DNA from: an uncultured Oscillibacter sp.
Lineage (GTDB): Bacteria; Bacillota; Clostridia; Oscillospirales; Oscillospiraceae
Reading direction: 5' to 3'
NCBI RefSeq assembly: GCF_947654275.1
Contig: NZ_CANTJS010000031.1
Coordinates: forward strand, 1-35,908
DNA length: 35,908 bases
Shown one piece after another: positions 8,276 through 15,717 of the stretch (the first letter of the stretch is position 1; each line of letters opens with the position of its first letter). The position numbers and the translations under genes are program-made. The notes under the pieces are model-generated. The model saw only the letters and a program-made list of their open reading frames with translations. It ran no database searches and was not told where the DNA came from.

Positions 8276-8925
8276 GGGTGATTTCCTCCCCCTCCGCCGC
8301 GAAATTGGAAGACGCGGACGCCGTGCCGCCTTCCGTCGCTGTTACCGTTATAGAATACATGCCTTTCACTTCAAAACTGTTGCTAAGGCCAGCATCCATC
8401 AGCACCGCCCTGTAAGCCTCCTCCGCCCCGGCTGGGACCCGGATTTCCTTGAGATTCTCACAGTTTGCGAATGCGTTCTTGCCGATCGTTGGCGGGGGGA
8501 TTGCTGGTAAAGGTTATAGCGGTCAAATTGGTGCCGTCGTAAAATGCGCCATTCTCAATTCTGGTTACGCTGTCGGGCAGTGTGATATTCGTAAGGCTGG
8601 TACAGTTCACAAACGCATACGGCCCAATTGTAGTTAAGCTATCGGGCAGCGTGATTTCCGTAAGGTTGCTACAGTTCCTAAACGCGTTTGCCCCGACGGA
8701 GAGGACGAGGTCGCCGTCAACGGGTTCAAACGCCACGCTTTTAATCTCGCCCGCTCTCCCATACCATGGGGGAATCCCCGGGTGCAAAGCCCGGCATTGG
8801 CCTGGATAGGTCTATGCCGGGGCTAGGGTCGATGGTGAGCCTGCCGTCGCTGTCCAGCTCCCAACGCCAGGGGACGGTACCGGCCGGAAAATCGCCGGAA
8901 GCAACCACCTCCGCCGCCGGAATCG
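8262..8925 (-). pseudogene. Frameshifted BspA-type leucine-rich-repeat surface protein gene
   Basis: Three minus-strand frames join into one recognisable protein. Frame one has the BspA-type opening (ASGDFPAG, WELDSDGRLTI). Frame two continues PPWYGRAGEIKSVAF and then LRR_5 repeats (GANAFRNCSNLTEITLPDSL, IGPYAFVNCTSLTNITLPDS). Frame three has GKNAFANCENLKEIRVPAGA followed by a repeat domain (YSITVTATEGGTASASS, EEITLTA). The shifts lie near 8780 and at a run of C/G near 8494. The signal peptide is missing at the upstream junction. Full-length relatives are secreted surface proteins; this copy should be inactive. Confidence 0.7.
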
Positions 8926-9266
8926 CGGTGGAAATTGCCCGGATGAAGGCGCCGGACACGCTGCCTCTGACGGACGCGGAGTTGTGTTCCCTGATGATGA
9001 ACCTGTTGGACAACGCGGTGGAGGGCGCTTCCGCTCCCGGGGTGAAGCGGCCTTATATCAAGCTGGATTTTTCTGTGAAGGAGCATTTTTTTGCAGTTTC
9101 CTGTGAAAACGCCTCGACGATGGAGCATATTCAGAAAGAAGCCGCGCCGGGGCACGGTTTGGGCCTCAAAATTATCAGGCAGATTGTGGCGCGGTATGAT
9201 GATCTTCTGGAAACGGAATATGGCGCAGACTTTTACTGCGTAAAGATGGCGATTCCGCTGGACTAA
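8919..9266 (+). pseudogene. C-terminal ATPase fragment of an AgrC-like sensor histidine kinase
   Basis: About 115 residues of a GHKL ATPase domain. The N-box is LCSLMMNLLDNAVEGAS and the G-box is GHGLGLKIIRQIV, both typical of AgrC/LytS-type kinases. The membrane sensor, the dimerisation helix and the phospho-accepting histidine are missing. The open frame continues upstream to 8766, but that part is antisense to the leucine-rich-repeat relic. The stop codon overlaps that of the convergent response regulator, an unusual layout because kinase and regulator normally share an operon. A rearrangement probably removed the first two thirds of the gene. Confidence 0.6.
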
Positions 9267-9982
9267 CCCTGCATATATTCCAGCAGCCTCTTTTTCAAAT
9301 CAGAGACGCGATGCTTGCTGACGGGGAGTATTCCAGCAAGTTCTATTTCACAGGAGCGCAGATGCTTGATAAAGGCCAGATTGACCAAAATCGTTCGATG
9401 GCAGAAGGTAAAACTCCGCTCCGGCAGCATGGCGGCCAGCTCGGAAATTTTGACGGAGGTTTCGATTGGCCCGCTGGTGAGCTGAAGCCTTGACCCGCGC
9501 TCCCACGATTCCACGTAGATGATGCCGGAGGGGGCCAGCTTGCTCTGGCCCTTTTCCGTGGGCAGCAGAATTTCTTTTTTCTCGCAGAAGGTTTTGTAGC
9601 AGTACAGCAGGGCTTCCCGGAGCCGTTCCGTCCGGAAGGGCTTTGCCAGATACCGGGCGGCGGATACCTCGTAGTCCCGCAGGGCCATTTCCCGGTTGGA
9701 GGAAATGAAGATGATGGCGGTGCCGTCCCCCAACTTCCGCAAGGCGGCGGCAAGCTCCATTCCGTCCGGGCCCTCCATCATCACGTCCAGCAGGAGAATG
9801 TGAAATTGTGCGCCGCCTTGAATGGCGGAGAGCAGGGCCGTGGCGCTGTCAAAGCCGGAGAGGGCACAGGACAGTCCCTCTGCTGTCATGATGTCCGTTG
9901 TCAGCGTCTCCGCCTGCTGGCGGTCCATGGTTTCATCGTCGCAGACGGCGATTTGCAGTTGCGGGTTGAGATGTTCCAGCAT
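9263..9982 (-). CDS. LytTR-family response regulator
   Basis: Response regulator of 239 residues, AgrA/LytR type. The receiver domain has the acidic pair CDDE near the N-terminus, the phosphorylation site in LLLDVMMEGPDG (Asp at about residue 61) and the conserved Lys in YLAKPF. The C-terminal LytTR domain (about residues 135-239) begins at GIIYVESWERGSRLQLT. The ATG at 9982 has GGGAGGG ahead of it, and a promoter lies at 10015-10042. Its usual partner kinase seems to survive only as the fragment on the other strand, so its input signal is uncertain. Confidence 0.87.
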   Translation of the reverse strand: MLEHLNPQLQIAVCDDETMDRQQAETLTTDIMTAEGLSCALSGFDSATALLSAIQGGAQFHILLLDVMMEGPDGMELAAALRKLGDGTAIIFISSNREMALRDYEVSAARYLAKPFRTERLREALLYCYKTFCEKKEILLPTEKGQSKLAPSGIIYVESWERGSRLQLTSGPIETSVKISELAAMLPERSFTFCHRTILVNLAFIKHLRSCEIELAGILPVSKHRVSDLKKRLLEYMQG

Positions 9983-10014
9983 GATGTGGCCCTCCCGGAT
10001 GGTTTTCTCTGTAT

Positions 10015-10042
10015 AGTATACCACGGATTCCCGGGGGCGCAA
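10015..10042 (-). promoter_or_regulatory. Promoter of the LytTR response regulator
   Basis: Minus-strand TTGCGC (10037-10042) and TATACT (10015-10020) are 16 bases apart. The predicted leader is short and contains the GGGAGGG ribosome binding site of the regulator. Confidence 0.5.
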
Positions 10043-10063
10043 GGGCGGGGTGAGGATGAAAAA

Positions 10064-10098
10064 CGCCCTGTGCCGACTGGAACCGTCAGCACAGGGCG
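10064..10098 (-). terminator. Intrinsic terminator upstream of the response regulator
   Basis: CGCCCTGTGC pairs perfectly with GCACAGGGCG across a 15-base loop. On the minus strand a TTTTTC run follows directly. It sits upstream of the regulator's own promoter, so it shields that promoter from transcription coming from the insertion-sequence side, or ends a gene that has been lost. Confidence 0.65.
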
Positions 10099-10137
10099 AT
10101 AAATGATGGGTCTGAGGGGGAAGCAGGCAGGGGCGCC

Positions 10138-10220
10138 TTATGCAAAGAAAGCTGTTATGAAAAGAAGCGGAGCAAATTTCGCAATAATCCAAGGAATTTG
10201 CTCTGCCTTTCTTTGCATAA
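10138..10220. repeat. Nested inverted repeat, 83 bp
   Basis: The outer arms TTATGCAAAGAAAG (10138-10151) and CTTTCTTTGCATAA (10207-10220) are perfect 14-bp complements. The inner arms GAGCAAATT (10170-10178) and AATTTGCTC (10195-10203) are perfect 9-bp complements. Together they form a long hairpin with an asymmetric bulge of 18 against 3 bases. It contains no gene and has lower GC than its surroundings. It could be a miniature mobile repeat or a structured RNA element. Confidence 0.55.
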
Positions 10221-10411
10221 AGATAACCTGTCCGCCACTATACTGTATGATTACGGTGAAGGTGACCAACAAAGTTCAATAGGAACCCCCCGGCAAAGCC
10301 GGGGGTTCTTCATAGACGGGCAAAGCCCTATGTTACCAGCGAGCGCGTCCCGTCGCGCAAGTACGGTCTGACAGCCGCGAGAGCTCTGCTACTTGCCGCC
10401 CGTAAACGGGC

Positions 10412-10846
10412 TCAGAAATTTCCCATCGTCAGTTGTTCTCCTGCCTTGTCTTCATCCAACTGGTGCTGGATATACTCTGCAATCTTTTTTGCATTCTTTC
10501 CCGCTATATCTACATAGTAACCTCTGCACCAGAATTCCCGGTTCCGATACTTATACCGCAGTTCCGGGAACTTCTCATAGATCATCAGGCTGCTCTTCCC
10601 CTTCAGATATCCCATGAAGCTCGACACCGCCACTTTAGGCGGAATCTCTACCAACATGTGGATATGATCCGGACACGCTTCTGCCTCTATGATCTTTACC
10701 TTTTTCCACGCACACAGCGTTCGCAGAATTTCTCCTATCTCTCGCTTCTTTTCCCCATAGAACACCTTCCTGCGATATTTCGGCGCAAACACTATATGGT
10801 ATTTGCAATTCCACTTCGTGTGTGATAAACTGCTTATGTCATTCAC
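10412..10846 (-). CDS. tnpA: IS200-type Y1 HUH transposase TnpA
   Basis: Transposase of 144 residues. It has the N-terminal WNCKYHIVFAPKYRR, the metal-binding HUH motif as DHIHMLVEIPP, and the catalytic tyrosine in AEYIQHQLDED near residue 127. It cuts and joins single-stranded DNA at subterminal hairpins. The start is GTG at 10846, seven bases after AGGGAGGT. That ribosome binding site is buried in a hairpin (10856-10866 with 10904-10914), a known IS200 device to keep transposase translation low. All key residues are visible, so it is probably functional. Confidence 0.9.
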   Translation of the reverse strand: MNDISSLSHTKWNCKYHIVFAPKYRRKVFYGEKKREIGEILRTLCAWKKVKIIEAEACPDHIHMLVEIPPKVAVSSFMGYLKGKSSLMIYEKFPELRYKYRNREFWCRGYYVDIAGKNAKKIAEYIQHQLDEDKAGEQLTMGNF

Positions 10847-10855
10847 TCGGATGAC

Positions 10856-10914
10856 CTCCCTTTGCTTACTTGATGCAGCTGCCAGACCGCATCTCTATTC
10901 TAGAGCAAAGGGAG
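10856..10914 (-). promoter_or_regulatory. Hairpin that hides the tnpA ribosome binding site
   Basis: CTCCCTTTGCT (10856-10866) is the perfect complement of AGCAAAGGGAG (10904-10914). In the tnpA mRNA the downstream arm contains the GGGAGG ribosome binding site, so folding should block translation. This matches the regulation described for IS200. Confidence 0.7.
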
Positions 10915-10984
10915 TTTTCTTGTCTACATCATCGCCATTAGGCTTCTTTTGAACCACTCGCCTAGCGAGTGGTTTTCTTTTATA

Positions 10985-11031
10985 CAACAAAGTGCCATGT
11001 ACTCTCGAATAGTACATGGCACTGCTTGTAT
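10985..11031. repeat. Palindromic repeat, copy 1 (left of the collagen genes)
   Basis: AGTGCCATGTACT (10991-11003) and AGTACATGGCACT (11011-11023) are perfect 13-bp complements around a 7-base loop. A second copy at 14774-14820 lies in the opposite orientation, and similarity extends into the flanks (CTGCTTGTA next to the stem). The pair brackets the three collagen-like genes. Confidence 0.65.
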
Positions 11032-11323
11032 TGGGATAGACTTTTGGGGGCTGGCTGCTTTAAGGCTTACATTTTACTCCCCATAATGATAGCTACACAC
11101 TATTACAATTACAACAAAATTCTTTATTCAACACAGCTTATACATCAAGATTCCAAAAACCCGGGGTCCAGTCTATGACAAATTGAGCAGGGAGGTTCCA
11201 GAAAGAACCCGCCGGCTGGCAGACACATAAACTGTTCCGAGGGCCGCACTGGTCAGGAACCTTTCCTGCTGTTATGCCGGCGCTTTCCTGGCGCGCGCCC
11301 TCATTCAGAAAGGAGATTGTTTT
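11032..11323. other. Leader region upstream of the collagen-like gene cluster
   Basis: 292 bases without a convincing gene. The first half is AT-rich and must hold the promoter of the collagen genes, but I cannot assign a clear sigma-A, sigma-E or sigma-K site. The last bases contain AGAAAGGAG, the ribosome binding site of the first collagen-like gene. Confidence 0.5.
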
Positions 11324-12271
11324 ATGTCTCTGCCCAGCTTTCCCAACATTGACCCGCCTATCCAGCGGGAAGATGCAGTCAACCAGATTCTTTCCTCCAT
11401 CGCCATGGAGGAACTCGGCCTGAGTCACATTCTCAACGCTGAGGGCGAGAAGCTGCAATATATCCTCGGCACCCTGCCCGGCCTCAGCGGCCCTGCCGCT
11501 ACCGTGGAAGATGTGCTGTCCGCTAATGAAAGCGTCCGGAACCTGTTGAAGACCGCTGTGCAAAACCAGCTCTTCCTGAAGTCCAAGATGCAGGGGGCGC
11601 TGGAGGCGTCTCCCCTGCAGGGTCCCACCGGACCCAACGGCCCCGCAGGCCCCGCAGGCGCTGCCGGAGCCACTGGCGCCGCTGGCGCTGCCGGTCCCAC
11701 CGGAGCCGCCGGAGCTGCTGGAGCCACTGGCGCCACCGGCCCTGCCGGTCCCACAGGTCCCACCGGCCCCACCGGCGCGACAGGGCCCGCAGGCCCTACC
11801 GGACCGGATCTGATCGGTCCGGACGGTCCCACGGGACCCACCGGCCCTGCGGGACCCACCGGTCCTGTTATCATTGACTTTGCCTATGCCGCTAACGCCG
11901 GCGCAGCCGTGATCCCTGTGAATGGCCTGGTGCCTCTGCCGAACGACCAGGTGAAGGCCAAGGACATCACCGTCAGCCCCGACAGCACCAAGTTTACCGT
12001 GAAGACCGGCGGGGTCTATCAGGTTGGGTATGTCGTCAATACCGACAAAGCCCTGACCGCCGGCGCCCGGCTGCTGGTCAACGGCACGCCCAGGGAAGCG
12101 TCCGCTGCAGGGGGGATCGCAGGATTGTCCCTGAGCCGGCTTTCCAACGAGGTCCTGCTGCGTTTGAGCGATAACGACGAAATTTCCTTGCAGATCTTCA
12201 ATAATTCGATTGGTACGGCGCTGCTGCCTGCTCCCGTGGGGGCGTCCCTGAGAATCGTCCGGTTGAGTTAA
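11324..12271 (+). CDS. Collagen-like (BclA-type) surface or exosporium protein 1
   Basis: Protein of 315 residues with three parts. Residues 1-97 form a helical N-terminal domain shared with the next two genes ([31 protein letters not shown]). Residues about 98-183 are Gly-X-Y triplets rich in GPT, GPA and GAT, with an interruption at DLIGPDG; these should form a collagen triple helix. Residues 184-315 resemble the TNF-like beta-sandwich of BclA C-termini. There is no signal peptide, as in many spore-surface proteins made in the mother cell. The start has AAAGGAG seven bases upstream. First of three tandem paralogues. Confidence 0.85.
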   Translation: MSLPSFPNIDPPIQREDAVNQILSSIAMEELGLSHILNAEGEKLQYILGTLPGLSGPAATVEDVLSANESVRNLLKTAVQNQLFLKSKMQGALEASPLQGPTGPNGPAGPAGAAGATGAAGAAGPTGAAGAAGATGATGPAGPTGPTGPTGATGPAGPTGPDLIGPDGPTGPTGPAGPTGPVIIDFAYAANAGAAVIPVNGLVPLPNDQVKAKDITVSPDSTKFTVKTGGVYQVGYVVNTDKALTAGARLLVNGTPREASAAGGIAGLSLSRLSNEVLLRLSDNDEISLQIFNNSIGTALLPAPVGASLRIVRLS

Positions 12272-12284
12272 GGAGGAACGCTTT

Positions 12285-13271
12285 ATGTCAATGCCCACAT
12301 TTCCCAAAAACGATCCTCCTCTGAGCCGCGAGGGAAGTCTTAACGAAATTATCGCTTCCATCGCCGCCGAGGAGCTGAGCCTGAGCCACATTCTCAACGC
12401 CGAGGGCGAAAAACTGCAATACGTCCTGGGGACCCTGCCCGGTCTGGATGAGGCGGCCTCGCTGGACGAGGTGCTCCGGATCAACCAGAGCGTAAAGGAC
12501 ACACTCTCCGGCATCATAGAGCAGCAAATGATGCTGTCTGCCAAGCTGAGCGCGGCCTTGAAGGCCCCCACCATTCCCGGCCCTGCCGGCCCTGCCGGTC
12601 CTGCTGGCCCCGCCGGCTCTGCCGGAGCTGCCGGGGCCACCGGAGCGGATGGCCCTGCCGGCCCCGCCGGAGCCGCCGGGGCCACCGGAGCGGACGGCCC
12701 CACCGGCCCTGCTGGGGCTACGGGCGCAGCCGGACCCACCGGGGCCGCAGGTCCGCAGGGTGTCACCGCAGAAGGCGTGGCTCGCAATGGCGCTACCGGT
12801 CCCACAGGCCCCGCCGGCCCCACCGGCCCCACCGGCCCCAACCCCACAGCTACCGCAGCCTTCGCCGCCAATATCCAAGGGCCTGACATCAACGTGCCGT
12901 CCTATTCCGGCGCTGTGATCCCTCTGCCGAACGGCCAGGTCATGTCCGCGGATATTACTGCCAAGTCGGAGAACACCGTGTTTCAGGTGAACAAAAAAGG
13001 CGTCTATTTGCTCTCCTACCGCGTGAATCTCACCAAGCCCGCGCAGGTAGGGACCAAGCTGCTCATAGACGGCACGGCGCGATACACTACTACGGTTATC
13101 CCCACGGTTCCTACTGCCAGCTTTGAGAGTCAGTATGTGTATCTTATGAACGCCGGCCAGACGCTCCAGCTCCAGCTGCGCGCGGCCCCCCTCGCCGGAA
13201 TTTCTCCAAAGGCTCAAACTGTCACCCTGGCGGGCGCTTCTCTGAGTATCATCCTGCTGGAAGAGAGGTAA
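12285..13271 (+). CDS. Collagen-like (BclA-type) surface or exosporium protein 2
   Basis: Protein of 328 residues, paralogous to its neighbours but the most diverged. The N-terminal domain (residues 1-98) keeps [20 protein letters not shown] but differs in [10 protein letters not shown] and the linker. The Gly-X-Y region is about residues 99-184 and has one break ([14 protein letters not shown]). The C-terminal beta-sandwich-like domain (about 190-328) starts with [18 protein letters not shown]. It begins 13 bp after gene 1 behind AAGGAGG, so the two are co-transcribed. The same domain order suggests mixed trimers with the products of genes 1 and 3; this is inference. Confidence 0.85.
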   Translation: MSMPTFPKNDPPLSREGSLNEIIASIAAEELSLSHILNAEGEKLQYVLGTLPGLDEAASLDEVLRINQSVKDTLSGIIEQQMMLSAKLSAALKAPTIPGPAGPAGPAGPAGSAGAAGATGADGPAGPAGAAGATGADGPTGPAGATGAAGPTGAAGPQGVTAEGVARNGATGPTGPAGPTGPTGPNPTATAAFAANIQGPDINVPSYSGAVIPLPNGQVMSADITAKSENTVFQVNKKGVYLLSYRVNLTKPAQVGTKLLIDGTARYTTTVIPTVPTASFESQYVYLMNAGQTLQLQLRAAPLAGISPKAQTVTLAGASLSIILLEER

Positions 13272-13323
13272 TGAAGGGGCACATTCCTGGTGTGTACACC
13301 CACTTAGAAAGGGGATTATTTTA

Positions 13324-14298
13324 ATGTCTCTGCCCAGCTTTCCCAATATTGACCCGCCCATCAAGCGGGAAGACGCAGTCAATCAAATCCTCTCCTCCAT
13401 TGCCATGGAGGAGTTGGGGATGAGCCATATCCTGAACGCCGAGGGCGAGAAGCTGCAATATATCCTCGGCACCCTGCCCGGCCTCAGCGGCCCTGCCGCT
13501 ACCGTAAAAGATGTGCTGAACGCCAATGAGAGCGTCAAGGAGCTGCTGGAAACCGCCACGCAGAACCAGCTCCTCCTGAAATCCAAGATGCAGTGCGCGC
13601 TGGATACCACCCCCGCACAGGGTCCCGCCGGCCCCGCCGGCCTCACCGGTCCCACCGGCCCTGCCGGACCCACCGGAGCCACCGGACCCACCGGTTCCGC
13701 CGGCGCGGCAGGAGCGGCAGGAGAGACAGGAGCCACCGGTCCCACTGGTCCTGCCGGTGCAACGGGTGCTGACGGCCCTGCCGGACCCACCGGTCCAACG
13801 GGGCCTGCCGGAAGATATGCCCCAGGGGCCACTGGCCCCACGGGTCCTGCCGGTCCCACGGGTCCCACTGGCCCTAACGTCACAGCCACCCATACCTTTG
13901 CTACAAATTACACGGGAGGCACCGTCCTCCCCGATCCATTGCGCGACGGTCTATTGGGCGTCACGGTGCCTTTGCCGGATATCGGGCAGAGGTCCACAGA
14001 TATTGGCTTCGATAAAGCCAACAGCGAGTTTATTGTTCAAAAAGACGGATACTTCCAGATTTCCTACAACCTCAATCCCTCCACACCGGTGGCAGGCACT
14101 GCTCAGATCGTAATCAACAATGAGATCAATAAAGCCTCCGTCATGACTTCGCAGTTGGCCGCAAACCACTTTTCCGGCACGATCCTGACACCGCTGCGCA
14201 AGGGCGACAGGGTTTCCCTGCGGGTGATCAGCGCCGCGCCGGTCGTGCTGCCGGCTCAGTCTGCCGGGGCCTCCCTGCTCATACTCTGCCTGGGCTAA
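13324..14298 (+). CDS. Collagen-like (BclA-type) surface or exosporium protein 3
   Basis: Protein of 324 residues. Its N-terminal domain is almost identical to that of gene 1, also at the DNA level, which points to a recent duplication or gene conversion. Gly-X-Y triplets cover about residues 98-188, with one interruption near GRYAPGATG. The C-terminal domain (about 195-324) is different in sequence from genes 1 and 2 but similar in layout, ending [12 protein letters not shown]. The start lies behind AAAGGGG, 52 bp after gene 2. A hairpin at 14383-14418 follows. Confidence 0.85.
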   Translation: MSLPSFPNIDPPIKREDAVNQILSSIAMEELGMSHILNAEGEKLQYILGTLPGLSGPAATVKDVLNANESVKELLETATQNQLLLKSKMQCALDTTPAQGPAGPAGLTGPTGPAGPTGATGPTGSAGAAGAAGETGATGPTGPAGATGADGPAGPTGPTGPAGRYAPGATGPTGPAGPTGPTGPNVTATHTFATNYTGGTVLPDPLRDGLLGVTVPLPDIGQRSTDIGFDKANSEFIVQKDGYFQISYNLNPSTPVAGTAQIVINNEINKASVMTSQLAANHFSGTILTPLRKGDRVSLRVISAAPVVLPAQSAGASLLILCLG

Positions 14299-14382
14299 GG
14301 TATCGGCTTCGGAAAAACGAAATCCGTATGAACCACAAAAGGGAAGCCATAAAGTAGGCGTCAAACCGGCCAGTCCAAAAGA

Positions 14383-14418
14383 GAGCCGCAGTGCTGAATC
14401 AAATCAGCGCTGCGGCTC
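14383..14418. terminator. Hairpin after the collagen-like genes
   Basis: GAGCCGCAGTGCTGA and TCAGCGCTGCGGCTC form a 15-bp stem with one G-T wobble and a 6-base loop. On the plus strand no T-run follows; on the minus strand TCTTTTGG does. It lies 85 bp after the last collagen gene and probably separates it from the minus-strand side. Confidence 0.5.
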
Positions 14419-14429
14419 ATAAAAATTAT

Positions 14430-14765
14430 GCAGCTGGGCAAGACTCAGGTGCATTTGCCGGGAGCAGCGGCAAAACCCTCCATGATACAATCCAGCGTTG
14501 GAGCGGGTTCCAAACCCCAGGTCAGACAGCAGAAGGGAGCCAGCCCAGTTTCCTTGACCGTCTCAATCGGGCTGTAAATCACCGCACAGACCTGAGCGTC
14601 CGGCAGTCTGTAAAATACCCGCCTTCCCAACGATTCCTTCCCATTAAAAGATACTCAGTCCAGACACTGCCCTGTGCGCCTTCAGCTGATTCACGCTCAC
14701 CCCCTCCATCAGCCACCGGTACTGCTTACAGGCTCCGCTCCATTGCGTCTCCCCCCCTAAAAAAT
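14430..14765 (-). pseudogene. Decayed IS66-type transposon remnant
   Basis: Two minus-strand fragments resemble IS66 proteins. QYRWLMEGVSVNQLKAHRAV looks like the end of the small accessory protein TnpB. After its stop, VCAVIYSPIETVKETGLAPF followed by CLTWGLEPAPTLD looks like the C-terminal end of the transposase TnpC, whose usual form has AVIYSIIETAKENGL and YLTWLLE. Most of tnpC is missing, and neither fragment has a start. It is a dead remnant. The identification rests on remembered family motifs. Confidence 0.55.
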
Positions 14766-14773
14766 CTGTTTCG

Positions 14774-14820
14774 TTACAAGCAGCGCCATGTACTGTTCGA
14801 GCGTACATGGCACTTGATTG
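14774..14820. repeat. Palindromic repeat, copy 2 (right of the collagen genes)
   Basis: GCGCCATGTAC (14783-14793) and GTACATGGCAC (14803-14813) form a stem with one mismatch. The reverse complement aligns with copy 1 at 10985-11031 over about 40 bases with few differences, so the two copies are inverted relative to each other across 3.8 kb. Confidence 0.65.
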
Positions 14821-14939
14821 GACTCTATCGTATTTTCTCACTTTCGGCAGGCACTTTTTTGCGCTTTTTGCCTTTTTGCTTTTTTCTCCCTTTTCGCGGC
14901 TCCCTCCTCTGCTTCGGACGGAAAAGGCCGGCGTCCCCC

Positions 14940-15683
14940 TCAGTCCTCCGGCAGAGGACTGCCGTCCGGCAGGGTCAGCGCCGGCAGGTCCGCCTGCTCT
15001 CCGTCGGGGGCTCCCATGCGGTACACCGTTTCGCCGTTCAGCAGCTTTTCCGCCGCCACCAGCAGACCGCTGTTTACGCTGACCCAGTACCTCAGGGCGT
15101 ACCCCGCCGGGTCCTCCGCCGTCTCCACGTAAATACAGCTCACATTCAGAAGCAGCCGGTAATCCGCCTCGGTAATGCTCTCCGGCGGCAGGTCCAGAAT
15201 GTCCTCATAGGTGGGAATGGACTGCTCTTCGTCGGCGGAAATGCCCCCGGCAGGGGCGGAATAGACCGCCTCTTCCTGGTTGTACCAGATATACGTCACC
15301 CGTCCGTCGGTGAGGCTGTGCCGGACCTGTCCGTCGGGCATGGTCCTGTCCGTCCGGCTCCAGGCCCCGCTGACGGTCACGGTGGTATCATAGCGGCCGC
15401 TGCCGCCCTTCCAGAACTGCTCCACCGTCACTGTCCGGCTGTAGTGCTCCGGCCGCTCCAGGCTGGCAATGGCCAACTGTACGGTCTCCGGCGTAATCTC
15501 CACCAGAGTCAGCAGTCCGTCCGCGGTCCCGGCGTTGTCTTTGGAGACATCCGGCCCGTCCCCCGGCTCCGGCAGGGTGATGTGGGCGCTCCGGTGAAGA
15601 CTCCGGCTCAGCATCAGCGCCACGATGACCACGGCCAGCGCCACAAAGCCCCATGTAATCCAGTTCAGGTTTCGTTTGTACAC
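14940..15683 (-). CDS. Membrane-anchored protein of unknown function, possibly LolA-like
   Basis: Protein of 247 residues, family not recognised with certainty. One N-terminal membrane span (WITWGFVALAVVIVALMLS, about residues 7-25) is followed by an extracytoplasmic domain rich in beta-strand patterns. The alternating WSRTDRT, DGRVTYIWYN and YWVSVNSGLLVAAEKL segments recall LolA-like lipoprotein-carrier folds; this is a weak guess. The start is GTG at 15683 with AAGGAGG five bases upstream; a longer frame to 15803 would overlap mnaA. It lies 34 bp after mnaA and is probably the last gene of the trpS-tagO-mnaA operon. Confidence 0.65.
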   Translation of the reverse strand: MYKRNLNWITWGFVALAVVIVALMLSRSLHRSAHITLPEPGDGPDVSKDNAGTADGLLTLVEITPETVQLAIASLERPEHYSRTVTVEQFWKGGSGRYDTTVTVSGAWSRTDRTMPDGQVRHSLTDGRVTYIWYNQEEAVYSAPAGGISADEEQSIPTYEDILDLPPESITEADYRLLLNVSCIYVETAEDPAGYALRYWVSVNSGLLVAAEKLLNGETVYRMGAPDGEQADLPALTLPDGSPLPED

Positions 15684-15717
15684 ACTGACCTCCTTGCCGG
15701 CAGCCGCCGGGAACAGC

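Larger units (their letters stand above)
10270..10985 (-). mobile_element. IS200-type insertion sequence (IS200/IS605 family)
   Basis: One tnpA gene flanked by terminal hairpins, about 0.7 kb in total, the usual IS200 size. The right-end hairpin is GAACCCCCCGGC against GCCGGGGGTTC (10283-10308). The left-end hairpin is AACCACTCGC/GCGAGTGGTT with loop CTA (10952-10974). These elements move as single strands and have no terminal inverted repeats or target duplication, so exact edges cannot be read and the limits are approximate. No tnpB/IscB-type gene is present. Confidence 0.8.

Noticed and set aside
11041-11120. Sigma-E or sigma-K promoter for the collagen genes
   Set aside because: CATAATGATA at 11082 is suggestive but does not fit the spacing and consensus well enough.
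11138-12892. Minus-strand frame of 584 codons with Gly/Pro/Ala repeats
   Set aside because: It is the mirror of the collagen triplets, which read as GPV/APA on the opposite strand. The plus-strand frames have ribosome binding sites and conserved domains.
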